Positions 1 to 10,492 of a stretch of DNA of 22,024 bases are shown one piece after another. The notes under the pieces are model-generated. The model was not told the DNA's origin and did not search any database. It saw nothing but the letters and a program-made list of their open reading frames with translations. The translations under genes and the position numbers were made by a program. Source of the stretch: an uncultured Clostridia bacterium (GTDB lineage Bacteria > Bacillota_A > Clostridia > Oscillospirales > Acutalibacteraceae); assembly GCA_944380625.1 (NCBI GenBank), contig CALWIE010000017.1:1-22024 (forward strand). The letters are read 5' to 3'. The stretch's first letter is position 1, and every line of letters starts with the position of its first letter.

Positions 1-2133
<2,133 letters not shown>

Positions 2134-2159
2134 GCGCCCCTCAAAAGGAGGGCATTGCC

Positions 2160-2747
2160 ATGAAGGGGCTTTCGGGTATTTTAGAACAGATTGAACAGAC
2201 CGCCCAAGAGGAGGCCCAGGGGCTGCTGGACGAGGCCCGGGCCCAGGCCCAGACCGCCCTGGAGGCCGCCCGGCCGGGGGGCCGGCGCCAGGCCGGGGAG
2301 ATCGTCTCCCGGGCCCGGGCGGACGCCCAGGCCCTCCGCCAGCGGGCGGAGTCCGCGGCGCTGCTGGAAAAGCGGGACCGAGTCCTGCAAAAGAAGCAGC
2401 AGCTGATCCAAAACTGCCTTCGGGCGGCCTGCGAGGCCTTGGAAAAGGCCCCCGACGAGGAGTACTTCCGCATCCTGCTGGAACTGGCGGCCCGGTCCGC
2501 CCGGCCCGGGGAGGGTGTGATGCACCTGAGCGCCGCCGACTTGCGTCGGCTGCCCGGGGACTTTGAGAAGCGCCTGCGGGACCTGTGCGGGCAGATCTCC
2601 CTGAGCAAGACCCCCCGGCAGGTGGAGAGCGGGTTTCTCCTCTCCTACGGGGACGTGGATGTAAACTGCACATTCCCCGCCCTGTTCCAGGAAAAGCTGG
2701 ACCAGCTCCGGGACGAGGCCGGGAAGATCTTGTTCGCCCCAGCCTAA
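2160..2747 (+). CDS. ntpE: V/A-type ATPase subunit E (peripheral stalk)
   Basis: Peripheral stalk (stator) subunit linking the A3B3 head to subunit I. It has 195 residues: an N-terminal helical part of about 90 residues, rich in Ala, Glu, Gln and Arg and likely to pair with subunit G/H, then a C-terminal mixed domain ending in a typical FQEKLDQLRDEAGKILF segment. The ATG at 2160 is preferred because AGGAGG lies at 2146-2151, 8 bases upstream. An alternative ATG at 2130 overlaps the ntpK stop (ATGA) and would add 10 residues, but it has no comparable ribosome site. Sequence conservation in this family is low, so the call rests partly on operon position between K and C. Confidence 0.9.
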   Translation: MKGLSGILEQIEQTAQEEAQGLLDEARAQAQTALEAARPGGRRQAGEIVSRARADAQALRQRAESAALLEKRDRVLQKKQQLIQNCLRAACEALEKAPDEEYFRILLELAARSARPGEGVMHLSAADLRRLPGDFEKRLRDLCGQISLSKTPRQVESGFLLSYGDVDVNCTFPALFQEKLDQLRDEAGKILFAPA

Positions 2748-2763
2748 GGAAAGGAGGCACCCC

Positions 2764-3723
2764 ATGGAAGACTACATCTACGCGGCGGCCCGGATCCACG
2801 CCCGGGAGGCCTCCCTGCTGGGCAGGGCCGACCTGGACCGGCTGATGGCCTGCACCTCGGAGGAGGAGTGCTTCCGGGTGCTGTGGGACCGGGGGTGGTC
2901 CCAGGAGGCCTCTTCGGCGGAGGAACTGCTGGCCGCCGAGGAGGAGAGGACTTGGGCGCTCCTGCAGGAGCTCTCCCCCGACCCCCTCCCCTACAAGATG
3001 CTGCTGCTCCCCATCGACTGCAACAATTTGAAGGCCGCCGTCAAGTGCGGCGCCCTGGAAAAGGAGCCCGCGGGCGTCTTTCTTCCCGGGGGGACCTGGG
3101 AGCCCGAGAGGCTTTTGGCCCTGGCCCGGGAAGGGGACTTCTCCCCCCTGCCGGCGCCCTGGGCAGAGGCGGGGGAGCGGGCCCAGAAGGCCCTGCTCCA
3201 AACGGGGGACGGCCAGCTCTGCGACGCGGTGATCGACCGGGCCTGCCTGGAGGAATTCCTCCGCCTGGGCCGGGAGAGCGGCCTGGAGGTGCTCCGGCGC
3301 TACGGGGAGTGGACCGTGGCGGCGGCTGACGCCCAGACGGCCTTCCGGGCCTGCCGGGCCGGGAAGGGGCAGGAGTTCTACCAGCTCGCCCTGGCGCCCT
3401 GCGAGGCCCTGGACGTCCAAGAGCTTGCGGGGGCGGCCCTTCTGGGGGAGGGGGAGCTCCTCTCCTGGCTGGGCTCCACCCCTCTGGAGGAGGGGGCCAA
3501 GCTGCTGGGGGAATCCTTCTCCGCCTTTGAGAAATGGCGGGACGACCGGGCCATGGAGCTCTTGCGCCCGGAGAAGTACGAGACTTTGACGGCGGGCCCC
3601 CTTTTCGCCTTCGGGGCGGCCCGGCGGCAGGAGATCAACACGGTGCGGATGATCCTCTCCGGCAAGCGCAACGGCCTGGAAGAGGGGAAGATCCGGGAAA
3701 GGCTGAGAGAGACCTATGTTTAA
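2764..3723 (+). CDS. ntpC: V/A-type ATPase subunit C (central stalk to ring adaptor, d-like)
   Basis: Adaptor that sits on the membrane ring and couples it to the central axle D/F; equivalent to eukaryotic subunit d. It has 319 residues, close to the usual 330-350, almost all helical. The opening residues (EDYIYAAARIHAREASLL) and the C-terminal ending (EINTVRMILSGKRNGL) match the family pattern. The ATG at 2764 follows an AAGGAGG-type ribosome site around 2751-2758 and starts 16 bases after the ntpE stop. The last bases overlap the start of the F gene by 8 bases, which suggests coupled translation. Confidence 0.93.
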   Translation: MEDYIYAAARIHAREASLLGRADLDRLMACTSEEECFRVLWDRGWSQEASSAEELLAAEEERTWALLQELSPDPLPYKMLLLPIDCNNLKAAVKCGALEKEPAGVFLPGGTWEPERLLALAREGDFSPLPAPWAEAGERAQKALLQTGDGQLCDAVIDRACLEEFLRLGRESGLEVLRRYGEWTVAAADAQTAFRACRAGKGQEFYQLALAPCEALDVQELAGAALLGEGELLSWLGSTPLEEGAKLLGESFSAFEKWRDDRAMELLRPEKYETLTAGPLFAFGAARRQEINTVRMILSGKRNGLEEGKIRERLRETYV

Positions 3724-4036
3724 AATCGGGGTGATCGGCAGCCGGGACAGCGTCTATGGTTTTGGAGCCCTGGGGCTGGATGTGTTCCCGGCGGAGGACG
3801 GCGAGGCGGGCGCGAAGCTGCTGCGGCAGCTGGCGGGCCAGGGCTACGCGGTGCTCTATGTGGAGGAGGCCCTTTGCGCCGGCATGGAAGAGGAGCTGGA
3901 CCGCCTGCGGGAACAGCCCCTGCTGGCAGTGGTGCCCATTCCGGGGCTGCGGGGCAACACGGGCCTGGGCATGGCCCAGGTGAAGAGATCTGTGGAACAG
4001 GCGGTGGGCTCCGACATCCTGGGGGACCAGGACTGA
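3716..4036 (+). CDS. ntpG: V/A-type ATPase subunit F (central stalk)
   Basis: Small subunit of the rotating central stalk, bound to subunit D. It has 106 residues with the alpha/beta pattern of the family: it opens with FKIGVIGSRDSVYGFGALGLDVF, in which a beta strand leads into the conserved GD/GS-type loop, and continues to a strand ending LLAVVPIPG. The ATG at 3716 overlaps the ntpC stop by 8 bases. In Enterococcus the gene at this position is called ntpG; other genomes call it atpF. Length and position both fit. Confidence 0.9.
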   Translation: MFKIGVIGSRDSVYGFGALGLDVFPAEDGEAGAKLLRQLAGQGYAVLYVEEALCAGMEEELDRLREQPLLAVVPIPGLRGNTGLGMAQVKRSVEQAVGSDILGDQD

Positions 4037-4068
4037 GCCGCAGGCTTTAGAAACGGGGGAAACAGGAC

Positions 4069-5835
4069 ATGAGCAAAGGCACAATCAAAAAAGTGGCGGG
4101 GCCCCTGGTGATCGCCAAAAGGATGCGGGACGCCAACATGTTCGACGTGGTGCGGGTGAGCTCCCAGCGGCTGATCGGGGAGATCATCGAGATGCACGGG
4201 GACGAGGCGTCCATCCAGGTGTACGAGGAGACCTCGGGCCTGGCTCCCGGGGCGCCGGTGGAATCCACCGGGGAACCCATGAACGTGGAGCTGGGTCCCG
4301 GGCTCATCGGCAGCATCTACGACGGCATCCAGCGGCCCTTGGACGACATTATGCGCCTGACCGGCAACAACCTGCGCCGGGGCGTGGAGGTGCCCGCCCT
4401 GAAGCGGGAGCGAAGGTGGGAGTTTGTCCCGGCGGTGAAGGCCGGGGACCCAGTGGCCGCCGGGGACGTGCTGGGCACGGTGCAGGAGACGGAGGTCGTC
4501 TCCCACAAGATCCTGGTCCCACCGGGTCTTTTGGGCAAGGTGAAAGACGTGTGGGCCGGGGAGTTCACCGTGACGGAGACAGTGGCCGTGGTGGAGACCC
4601 CCGACGGCAGGGACGTGCCCCTGACCATGGTCCAGCGCTGGCCTGTGCGCCGGGGCAGGCCCTACCAGAAAAAGCTCTCCCCGGAGATGCCCTTGATCAC
4701 CGGGCAGCGGGTGATCGACACCCTCTTCCCCATCGCCAAGGGCGGCGTGGCGGCGGTGCCCGGGCCCTTTGGCAGCGGCAAGACCGTGGTGCAGCACCAG
4801 CTGGCCAAGTGGGCCGAGGCGGACATTGTGGTGTACATCGGCTGCGGGGAGCGGGGCAACGAGATGACCGACGTGCTAAACGAGTTCCCCGAGCTGAAAG
4901 ACCCCAAAACCGGCAGGTCCCTGATGGAGCGGACGGTGCTGATCGCCAACACCTCCGACATGCCTGTGGCGGCCCGGGAGGCCTCTATCTACACGGGCAT
5001 CACCATTGCGGAGTACTTCCGGGACATGGGCTACTCCGTGGCGCTGATGGCGGACTCCACCTCCCGGTGGGCCGAGGCCCTGCGGGAGATGTCCGGCCGG
5101 CTGGAGGAGATGCCCGGCGAGGAGGGCTACCCCGCCTATTTGGGCAGCCGGCTGGCCCAGTTCTACGAGCGGGCGGGCCGGGTGGTCACCCTGGGCGGCG
5201 AGGGCCGGGAAGGGGCCTTGTCCGTCATTGGGGCGGTATCCCCTCCCGGCGGCGACATCTCGGAGCCTGTGAGCCAGGCCACCCTGCGGATTGTCAAGGT
5301 GTTTTGGGGGCTGGATTCCAGCCTTGCCTACAAGCGGCACTTCCCCGCGGTGAACTGGCTGACCAGCTACTCCCTGTACCTGGACACCTTGGAGCCCTGG
5401 TTTGCCCGGAACGTGGCCGCCGACTGGGTGGAGCTGCGCACAAAGCTCATGGGCCTGTTGCAGGACGAGGCGGAGCTGGAGGAGATTGTCCAGCTGGTGG
5501 GCATGGACGCCCTCTCTGCCCCGGACCGCTTAAAGCTGGAGGCCGCCCGGTCCATCCGGGAGGATTTCCTCCACCAGAACGCCTTTGACGACGTGGACAC
5601 CTACACCCCCCTGTCCAAACAGCGGGCCATGATGGAGCTGATCCTCCGCTACTACGAGGAGTGCCGGAAGGCCTTGGAGCAGGGGGCGGACATCGAAAAA
5701 CTGGTGGCCCTGCCCGTGCGGGAGCAGATCGGCCGGTTCAAATACACAGACCCCGCCCAGGTGGAACAGCGGCAGGCCGCCCTGCTGGACCAGCTGGAGG
5801 GGGAGATTCAGGCGGCGGCAAAGGAGGAATCGTAA
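4069..5835 (+). CDS. ntpA: V/A-type ATPase catalytic subunit A
   Basis: Catalytic nucleotide-binding subunit of the A3B3 head. It has 588 residues, normal for the family. The order is an N-terminal beta barrel, the family-specific bulge region (about 115-190), the nucleotide-binding core and a C-terminal helical domain. The P-loop GPFGSGKT is at residues 232-239 with Lys238, and the catalytic Glu261 lies in [13 protein letters not shown]. The motif [27 protein letters not shown] is typical and complete. The ribosome site before ATG 4069 is weaker than for the other operon genes (only GGGGGAAA about 10-15 bases upstream). The stop codon abuts the ntpB start. Nothing suggests a defect. Confidence 0.98.
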   Translation: MSKGTIKKVAGPLVIAKRMRDANMFDVVRVSSQRLIGEIIEMHGDEASIQVYEETSGLAPGAPVESTGEPMNVELGPGLIGSIYDGIQRPLDDIMRLTGNNLRRGVEVPALKRERRWEFVPAVKAGDPVAAGDVLGTVQETEVVSHKILVPPGLLGKVKDVWAGEFTVTETVAVVETPDGRDVPLTMVQRWPVRRGRPYQKKLSPEMPLITGQRVIDTLFPIAKGGVAAVPGPFGSGKTVVQHQLAKWAEADIVVYIGCGERGNEMTDVLNEFPELKDPKTGRSLMERTVLIANTSDMPVAAREASIYTGITIAEYFRDMGYSVALMADSTSRWAEALREMSGRLEEMPGEEGYPAYLGSRLAQFYERAGRVVTLGGEGREGALSVIGAVSPPGGDISEPVSQATLRIVKVFWGLDSSLAYKRHFPAVNWLTSYSLYLDTLEPWFARNVAADWVELRTKLMGLLQDEAELEEIVQLVGMDALSAPDRLKLEAARSIREDFLHQNAFDDVDTYTPLSKQRAMMELILRYYEECRKALEQGADIEKLVALPVREQIGRFKYTDPAQVEQRQAALLDQLEGEIQAAAKEES

Positions 5836-7212
5836 ATGCCCAGAGAATACCGGACCATTCAGGAAGTGGCGGGCCCTCTGATGCTCGTGCGGGACGTGGA
5901 GGGCGTGGCCTACGACGAGCTGGGGGAAATTGAGCTGTCGGACGGCGAGCGCCGCCGCTGCAAGGTGCTGGAGATCAACGAGGGCAACGCCCTGGTACAG
6001 CTGTTTGAGAGCTCTACGGGCATCAACCTGGAGAGCAGCAAGGTGCGCTTTTTGGGCCGCAGCATGGAGCTGGGGGTCAGCGAGGACATGCTGGGCCGTG
6101 TGTTCGACGGGCTGGGGAGGCCCATCGACGGGGGGCCGGAGATCCTGCCGGACAGGCGGGTGGACATCAACGGCCTGCCCATGAACCCCGCCGCCCGGAA
6201 CTACCCCCAGGAGTTTATCCAGACCGGGGTCTCCGCCATCGACGGGCTGAACACCCTGGTGCGGGGCCAGAAGCTGCCCATCTTCTCCGCCAGCGGGTTG
6301 CCCCACGCCCAGCTGGCCGCCCAGATCGCCCGCCAGGCCAAGGTGCGGGGCACCCAGGAGCCCTTTGTGGTGGTGTTCGCCGCCATGGGCATCACCTTTG
6401 AGGAGTCGGACTTCTTCGTAAAGAGCTTTCAGGAGACGGGGGCCATCGACCGGACAGTGCTCTTTGTGAACCTGGCAAACGACCCTGCCGTGGAGCGCAT
6501 CGCCACCCCCCGCATGGCCCTCACCGCCGCGGAATACCTGGCCTTTGAGAAAAACATGCACGTGCTGGTGATCCTCACGGACATCACCAACTACGCCGAC
6601 GCCCTGCGGGAGATCTCCGCCGCCCGGAAAGAGGTGCCCGGCCGCCGGGGCTACCCCGGCTACATGTACACGGACCTGGCCTCCCTCTACGAGCGGGGGG
6701 GCCGGCAGAAGGGGAAGGCGGGGTCCATCACCCTGATCCCCATCCTCTCCATGCCCGAGGACGACAAGACCCACCCCATTCCCGACTTGACTGGGTACAT
6801 CACCGAGGGGCAGATCATTTTAAGCCGGGAGCTGTACCGGAAAAACATCGCCCCGCCTATCGACGTGCTGCCCTCCCTCTCCCGGCTGAAGGACAAGGGC
6901 ATTGGCGAGGGGAAGACCCGCAAGGACCACGCCGCCACCATGAACCAGCTCTTCGCCGCCTATGCCCGGGGCAAGGACGCCAAGGAGCTGATGGTGGTGC
7001 TGGGCGAGGCCGCCCTGACCGAGACCGACAAGCTCTACGCCCGCTTTGCGGACGCCTTTGAGGAGGAGTACGTCTCCCAGGGCTATCGGGCGGACAGGAC
7101 GGTGGAGGAGACCTTGGACCTGGGGTGGAAGCTTTTGGGGCTGCTGCCCAGAAGCGAGCTCAAGCGCATCAGCGACGCCCTGCTGGACGAATACTACGGA
7201 AAGGTGGAATGA
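5836..7212 (+). CDS. ntpB: V/A-type ATPase non-catalytic subunit B
   Basis: Regulatory, non-catalytic partner of subunit A in the head. It has 458 residues. It lacks a P-loop, as expected, and keeps the arginine finger that reaches into the A active site: Arg350 in [12 protein letters not shown], the same number as in Enterococcus NtpB. Other family marks are [15 protein letters not shown] and the opening [14 protein letters not shown]. The ATG at 5836 follows the ntpA stop directly, and AAGGAGG at 5821-5827 lies inside the end of ntpA. Confidence 0.98.
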   Translation: MPREYRTIQEVAGPLMLVRDVEGVAYDELGEIELSDGERRRCKVLEINEGNALVQLFESSTGINLESSKVRFLGRSMELGVSEDMLGRVFDGLGRPIDGGPEILPDRRVDINGLPMNPAARNYPQEFIQTGVSAIDGLNTLVRGQKLPIFSASGLPHAQLAAQIARQAKVRGTQEPFVVVFAAMGITFEESDFFVKSFQETGAIDRTVLFVNLANDPAVERIATPRMALTAAEYLAFEKNMHVLVILTDITNYADALREISAARKEVPGRRGYPGYMYTDLASLYERGGRQKGKAGSITLIPILSMPEDDKTHPIPDLTGYITEGQIILSRELYRKNIAPPIDVLPSLSRLKDKGIGEGKTRKDHAATMNQLFAAYARGKDAKELMVVLGEAALTETDKLYARFADAFEEEYVSQGYRADRTVEETLDLGWKLLGLLPRSELKRISDALLDEYYGKVE

Positions 7213-7215
7213 CCT

Positions 7216-7875
7216 GTGGCCGAGCGCTTACAGGTGAACCCCACCCGCATGGAGCTCACCCGCCTCAAGCGGAAGCTGGCCACCGCCACCCGGGGGCACA
7301 AGCTTTTAAAGGACAAGCGGGATGAGCTGATGCGGCAGTTTTTGGAGCGGGTCCGGGAGAACCGCCGCCTGCGCAGGCAGGTGGAGGAGGGAATCCGCCA
7401 GGCAAACGCCACCTTTATGCTGGCCCGGGCCGCCATGCAGGACCAGGCCCTGAACACCGCCCTGCTTGCCCCCAAGCAGGAGATCCGCCTGGAGTGCCAG
7501 GTGGAAAATGTCATGAGCGTGGAAGTGCCCAAGTTCACCTTCCACACCCGTACCCCCCAGGAGGGGGATATGTTCCCCTACGGGTTCGCCTTTACCTCGG
7601 GGGACTTGGACGACGCCATAGGGGCCCTAAGCCAGGTGTTCCCCGCCATGCTGCGCCTGGCGGAGCTGGAGAAATCCTGCCAGCTGATGGCTGCGGAGAT
7701 CGAAAAGACCCGCCGGCGGGTCAACGCCCTGGAGCACGTGATGATCCCCCAGCTGCGGGAGACCATCCAGTACATCTCCATGAAGCTGGACGAGAACGAG
7801 CGCTCTACCCAGGTGCGGCTGATGAAGGTGAAGGACATGATGCTGCAAGAGGCCCACGGCTACGAGACCTTTTAA
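7216..7875 (+). CDS. ntpD: V/A-type ATPase subunit D (central axle)
   Basis: Rotor axle subunit: a long antiparallel coiled coil that turns within the A3B3 head. It has 219 residues. The start is a GTG at 7216, three bases after the ntpB stop, with a GGAAAGGTGG-like ribosome site about 9 bases upstream. The opening VNPTRMELTRLKRKLATATRGHKLLKDKRDELMRQF is the family signature, and the C-terminal helix RRVNALEHVMIPQLRETIQYI is also typical. It is the last gene of the operon here, followed within about 10 bases by a terminator. No ntpH or ntpJ homologue follows, unlike in Enterococcus. Confidence 0.96.
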   Translation: MAERLQVNPTRMELTRLKRKLATATRGHKLLKDKRDELMRQFLERVRENRRLRRQVEEGIRQANATFMLARAAMQDQALNTALLAPKQEIRLECQVENVMSVEVPKFTFHTRTPQEGDMFPYGFAFTSGDLDDAIGALSQVFPAMLRLAELEKSCQLMAAEIEKTRRRVNALEHVMIPQLRETIQYISMKLDENERSTQVRLMKVKDMMLQEAHGYETF

Positions 7876-7884
7876 ATACTTCGC

Positions 7885-7925
7885 AAAAAAACGGCTGGAA
7901 GGGGATTCCCTTCCAGCCGCTTTTC
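7885..7925. terminator. Bidirectional intrinsic terminator between ntpD and rubredoxin
   Basis: A perfect 12-bp stem (7892-7903 CGGCTGGAAGGG with 7908-7919) closes a 4-base loop GATT. A run of A lies on the left and CTTTT on the right, so it can stop both the plus-strand ATPase operon and the minus-strand rubredoxin gene that converge on it. Confidence 0.9.
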
Positions 7926-7936
7926 ACAGGGTAGCC

Positions 7937-8095
7937 TTACTCTTTGGAGAACTGGTCCTTGCCCACGCCGCACAGGGGGCAGACCCAATCCTCGGGCAGG
8001 TCCTCAAACTTGGTGCCGGGGGCAATGCCGTTATCGGGATCGCCCACTTCGGGATCATAGCGGTAACCGCAGACGTCGCACACATACGCTTCCAT
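7937..8095 (-). CDS. Rubredoxin
   Basis: Small one-iron electron carrier of 52 residues, the standard rubredoxin size. The two iron-binding loops are CDVCGY near the N terminus and [11 protein letters not shown] near the C terminus, separated by the usual [25 protein letters not shown]. The ATG whose first base is 8095 is chosen because AAAGGAGG lies just upstream on the minus strand (about 8103-8110). A longer frame to 8179 would add 28 residues with no family match and is rejected. In anaerobic Clostridia, rubredoxin usually passes electrons to oxygen- or peroxide-detoxifying proteins such as rubrerythrin and flavodiiron protein; none is adjacent here, so the partner is unknown. Confidence 0.97.
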   Translation of the reverse strand: MEAYVCDVCGYRYDPEVGDPDNGIAPGTKFEDLPEDWVCPLCGVGKDQFSKE

Positions 8096-8391
8096 GTTTT
8101 TTCCTCCTTTGTCCTTGGGGGTAAAATCTTGGGGAAGGCAGGCAAAACCCCTTCCCTGCACCCTTTCATGATATGCCACATTCCTTGAGTTATTATTCTA
8201 AATTAGAATTAAACAGAAAATCTTTTGGAGAAAAACTTTCCACATTTCACAATTCCCGTATTGCGGCAAGGGGGATTCTGTGTTATTCTTATAGAATAAA
8301 GCAGGTTATTTTAGGCCCAAGGGACTCGCCGGAGGCCGGGCTTTTCCCGGCTTTTTGGGGGCTTTTCCCTGGGGCGCAGGAGGGACCGCCG
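8096..8391. promoter_or_regulatory. Divergent AT-rich intergenic region with two palindromes
   Basis: Regulatory gap of 296 bases between divergently transcribed rubredoxin and uxuA. Its central part (about 8180-8310) is far richer in A and T than the flanking genes. It holds two inverted repeats: ATTCTAAATTAGAAT at 8195-8209 (7-1-7) and TTATTCTTATAGAATAA at 8283-8299 (7-3-7). They share ATTCT...AGAAT arms, so one regulator could bind both. No convincing -35/-10 pair was found. The best guess for uxuA is TTGCGG at 8261 with TATTCT at 8284, a 17-base spacer but a weak -35, which would place the second palindrome over the -10. The regulator is not identified. Confidence 0.45.
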
Positions 8392-9450
8392 ATGAAATTA
8401 TCGTTTCGCTGGTATGGGGAGGACGACAAGGTCACCCTGGAGCAGATCCGCCAGATCCCCGGGATGGAGGCCATTGTCACCGCCGTGTACGACGTGCCGG
8501 TGGGCGAGGTCTGGAGCCGGGAGAGCATTGCCCGCCTTCGGGACCTGACCCAACAGGCAGGGCTCAAATTTGAAGTGATTGAAAGCGTCCCGGTCCACGA
8601 GGACATCAAGCTGGGAAAGCCCAGCCGGGACCGGTACATTGAAAACTACTGCGAGAATATCCGCAGGCTGGCGCAGGCGGGTATCCGGTGCATCTGCTAC
8701 AACTTTATGCCGGTGTTTGACTGGACCCGCACCCAGCTGGACCACGTCCTGCCGGACGGCTCTACGTCCCTGGTGTACTACCAGGAGCAGGTGGACCAGG
8801 TGGACCCCCTCAAGGGGGACAGCGACCTGACCCTGCCCGGCTGGGACGCCAGCTACACCCGGGAGGAGCTGCGGGATGTGGTGGCCCAATACCAGTCCCT
8901 GACCGAGGAGGACCTGTGGGGGAACCTGCAGTACTTCCTGGAGCGGGTGATCCCCGTGGCGGCGGAGTGGGATGTGAACATGGCCATCCACCAGGACGAC
9001 CCCTGCTGGGGCATTTTCGGCCTGCCCCGGATCATCACCGACGAGAAGAACCTGGACCGGTTTTTAAAGCTGGTGGACGATCCCCACAACGGGCTGACCC
9101 TGTGCTGCGGCTCCCTGGGGTGCTCCTCCAAGAACGACGTGCCCAAGCTGGCCGCCAAATACGCCAAAATGGGGCGGATCCATTTTGTGCATCTGCGCAA
9201 CGTGCAGGTGCTCCCCAACGGCTTTGAGGAGCGGGCCCACCTGAGCGCCTGCGGCTCCCTGGACATGTACGCCATCGCGAAGGCCCTGGTGGAAAACGGC
9301 TTTGACGGCTACGTGCGCCCCGATCACGGGCGGATGATCTGGGGGGAGACCGGCCGGGCGGGGTACGGCCTCTACGACAGGGCCCTGGGGGCCTGCTACA
9401 TCAACGGCCTGTTTGAGGCCGCCGAGAAGGAGCTCGCCGCCCGGAAGTGA
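8392..9450 (+). CDS. uxuA: Mannonate dehydratase
   Basis: Removes water from D-mannonate to give 2-keto-3-deoxy-D-gluconate in the glucuronate branch of hexuronate breakdown; cytoplasmic, metal-dependent TIM barrel. It has 352 residues, normal for the family. The opening [23 protein letters not shown] is the UxuA signature. Putative metal ligands are H200, C238, H267 and D311, each one position after the ligands H199, C237, H266 and D310 I recall for the Streptococcus suis enzyme. The start at 8392 is set by AGGAGG at 8378-8383 and by the family N terminus; the frame runs open back to 8173, but that extension matches nothing. No uxaC, uxuB or kdgK is in the window. Confidence 0.95.
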   Translation: MKLSFRWYGEDDKVTLEQIRQIPGMEAIVTAVYDVPVGEVWSRESIARLRDLTQQAGLKFEVIESVPVHEDIKLGKPSRDRYIENYCENIRRLAQAGIRCICYNFMPVFDWTRTQLDHVLPDGSTSLVYYQEQVDQVDPLKGDSDLTLPGWDASYTREELRDVVAQYQSLTEEDLWGNLQYFLERVIPVAAEWDVNMAIHQDDPCWGIFGLPRIITDEKNLDRFLKLVDDPHNGLTLCCGSLGCSSKNDVPKLAAKYAKMGRIHFVHLRNVQVLPNGFEERAHLSACGSLDMYAIAKALVENGFDGYVRPDHGRMIWGETGRAGYGLYDRALGACYINGLFEAAEKELAARK

Positions 9451-9467
9451 GCCCGCTAAACAGATAG

Positions 9468-9487
9468 AAAAGCCCCTGGGCTTTTTT
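9468..9487 (+). terminator. Short intrinsic terminator after uxuA
   Basis: AAAAGCC (9468-9474) pairs with GGCTTTT (9479-9485) around a CCTG loop and is followed by further T residues. The stem has 7 bp, of which 3 are G/C, so it is probably leaky and lets some transcription reach the isomerase gene 30 bases downstream. Confidence 0.6.
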
Positions 9488-9518
9488 ATAGATCAAATCG
9501 ACAGGAGGAAAATTTCTC

Positions 9519-10433
9519 ATGAAACTTGGTATCATTATGCCCCCCGAGGCTGCCAGCATTGACCACGCCAAAGAGCTTGGCCTGGACTTTGTGGAATTCG
9601 ACTGCAACCCCACCGATTTCTTTGGCGTGCCTGTGGAGGAACTGCAAAACCGCCAGGCGGCCATCAAGGAGGCCAGCGAGCGCACCGGCGTGGAAGTGGG
9701 CGCCGTGGGCCGCTGGGCCAGCCACATCCTGGACCAGAACGGCGAGGTGATCCCCGAGGAGTGGAACAATGTGGTGGCCGTTATGGACTTTGGCAAGTAC
9801 CTGGGCGCCAAGTACTACCTGTGCAGCGTGGCCTATGTGAAGGAGCTCTCCTACTACAAGAACATCACCGCGGCCATCAAGGTGCTCAACCAGATTGTCG
9901 CCGCCGCCAAGGAGCGGGGCATGGAGTGCGCCATTGTCAATTGCATGATGGGCGACAACTACATCCGCACCCCCGAGCAGTGGAAACTGGTCCTCAGCGA
10001 AGTGCCAGGCCTGGGCATCAAGTATGACCCCTCCCACAGCTTTGTCCACGGCGGCCCCCAGGGCGCCTACATGGACGAGAGCATGGAGTGGGGCTCCCAG
10101 TTCAAGTATGTGCACATCAAGGGCGTCATCCAGCGGGGCCCCTCTGAGGAGCCTGAGATGTGGAAGCAGCGCGACCTGATGATGGCCCATCCCGAGCTCA
10201 AGGAGATCTTCGCCCCCGGCATGTATTCCCCCCAGAACACCAACTACGACAATCCCCCCGCTGGCATTGACTGCATCAACTGGCGGGCCTTCTTCGCCGC
10301 CCTGTACATGCACGGCTACGACGGCTACCTGGCCATTGAACCCCACTCCCAGACCTGGCGTGGCGGCGAAAAGGGCGACAAGGGCATCAAGTACACCGTC
10401 AAGTACATCCGCGACCTGATGATCCTGGACTGA
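9519..10433 (+). CDS. Sugar phosphate isomerase/epimerase-like TIM barrel protein
   Basis: Xylose-isomerase-like TIM barrel (AP endonuclease 2 superfamily) of 304 residues; probably acts on a sugar or sugar acid, substrate unknown. The ATG at 9519 follows ACAGGAGG about 10 bases upstream. Three of the four usual metal-binding positions are recognisable: D170 in YDPSHS, H199 in VHIKG and E274 in AIEPHSQTW. The first, normally Glu in a pattern like ALENHGG, seems to be Val140 (AIVNCMMG), so metal binding may differ or be lost. It sits next to uxuA, which suggests a role in uronate or related sugar use, but the terminator between them argues for partly separate expression. Codon use is strongly biased to codons such as AAG, ATC and CTG, which hints at good expression. 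Confidence 0.75.
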   Translation: MKLGIIMPPEAASIDHAKELGLDFVEFDCNPTDFFGVPVEELQNRQAAIKEASERTGVEVGAVGRWASHILDQNGEVIPEEWNNVVAVMDFGKYLGAKYYLCSVAYVKELSYYKNITAAIKVLNQIVAAAKERGMECAIVNCMMGDNYIRTPEQWKLVLSEVPGLGIKYDPSHSFVHGGPQGAYMDESMEWGSQFKYVHIKGVIQRGPSEEPEMWKQRDLMMAHPELKEIFAPGMYSPQNTNYDNPPAGIDCINWRAFFAALYMHGYDGYLAIEPHSQTWRGGEKGDKGIKYTVKYIRDLMILD

Positions 10434-10452
10434 GCCTTTGCCCCTCTCTGTG

Positions 10453-10486
10453 AAAAAAAGCCTTCCGCACTGCGGAAGGCTTTTTT
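10453..10486. terminator. Bidirectional intrinsic terminator between isomerase-like gene and ada
   Basis: A perfect 9-bp stem, GCCTTCCGC (10460-10468) with GCGGAAGGC (10472-10480), closes an ACT loop. It is flanked by a run of A on the left and TTTTTT on the right. It serves the two convergent genes. Confidence 0.92.
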
Positions 10487-10492
10487 CGCACC

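Noticed and set aside
5530..6774. 414-residue minus-strand open frame across ntpA-ntpB
   Set aside because: Shadow of the subunit A and B genes; rich in His, Gly, Val and Gln, with no recognisable domain or ribosome site.
8195..8209. PerR or Fur box upstream of rubredoxin
   Set aside because: The palindrome is 7-1-7 like a PerR box, but its half-sites are in the opposite order (ATTCTAA then TTAGAAT rather than TTATAAT then ATTATAA), so I do not name a regulator.
8173..8391. N-terminal extension of mannonate dehydratase
   Set aside because: The frame is open, but the family N terminus begins at 8392 with a strong ribosome site, and the extension translates promoter DNA.
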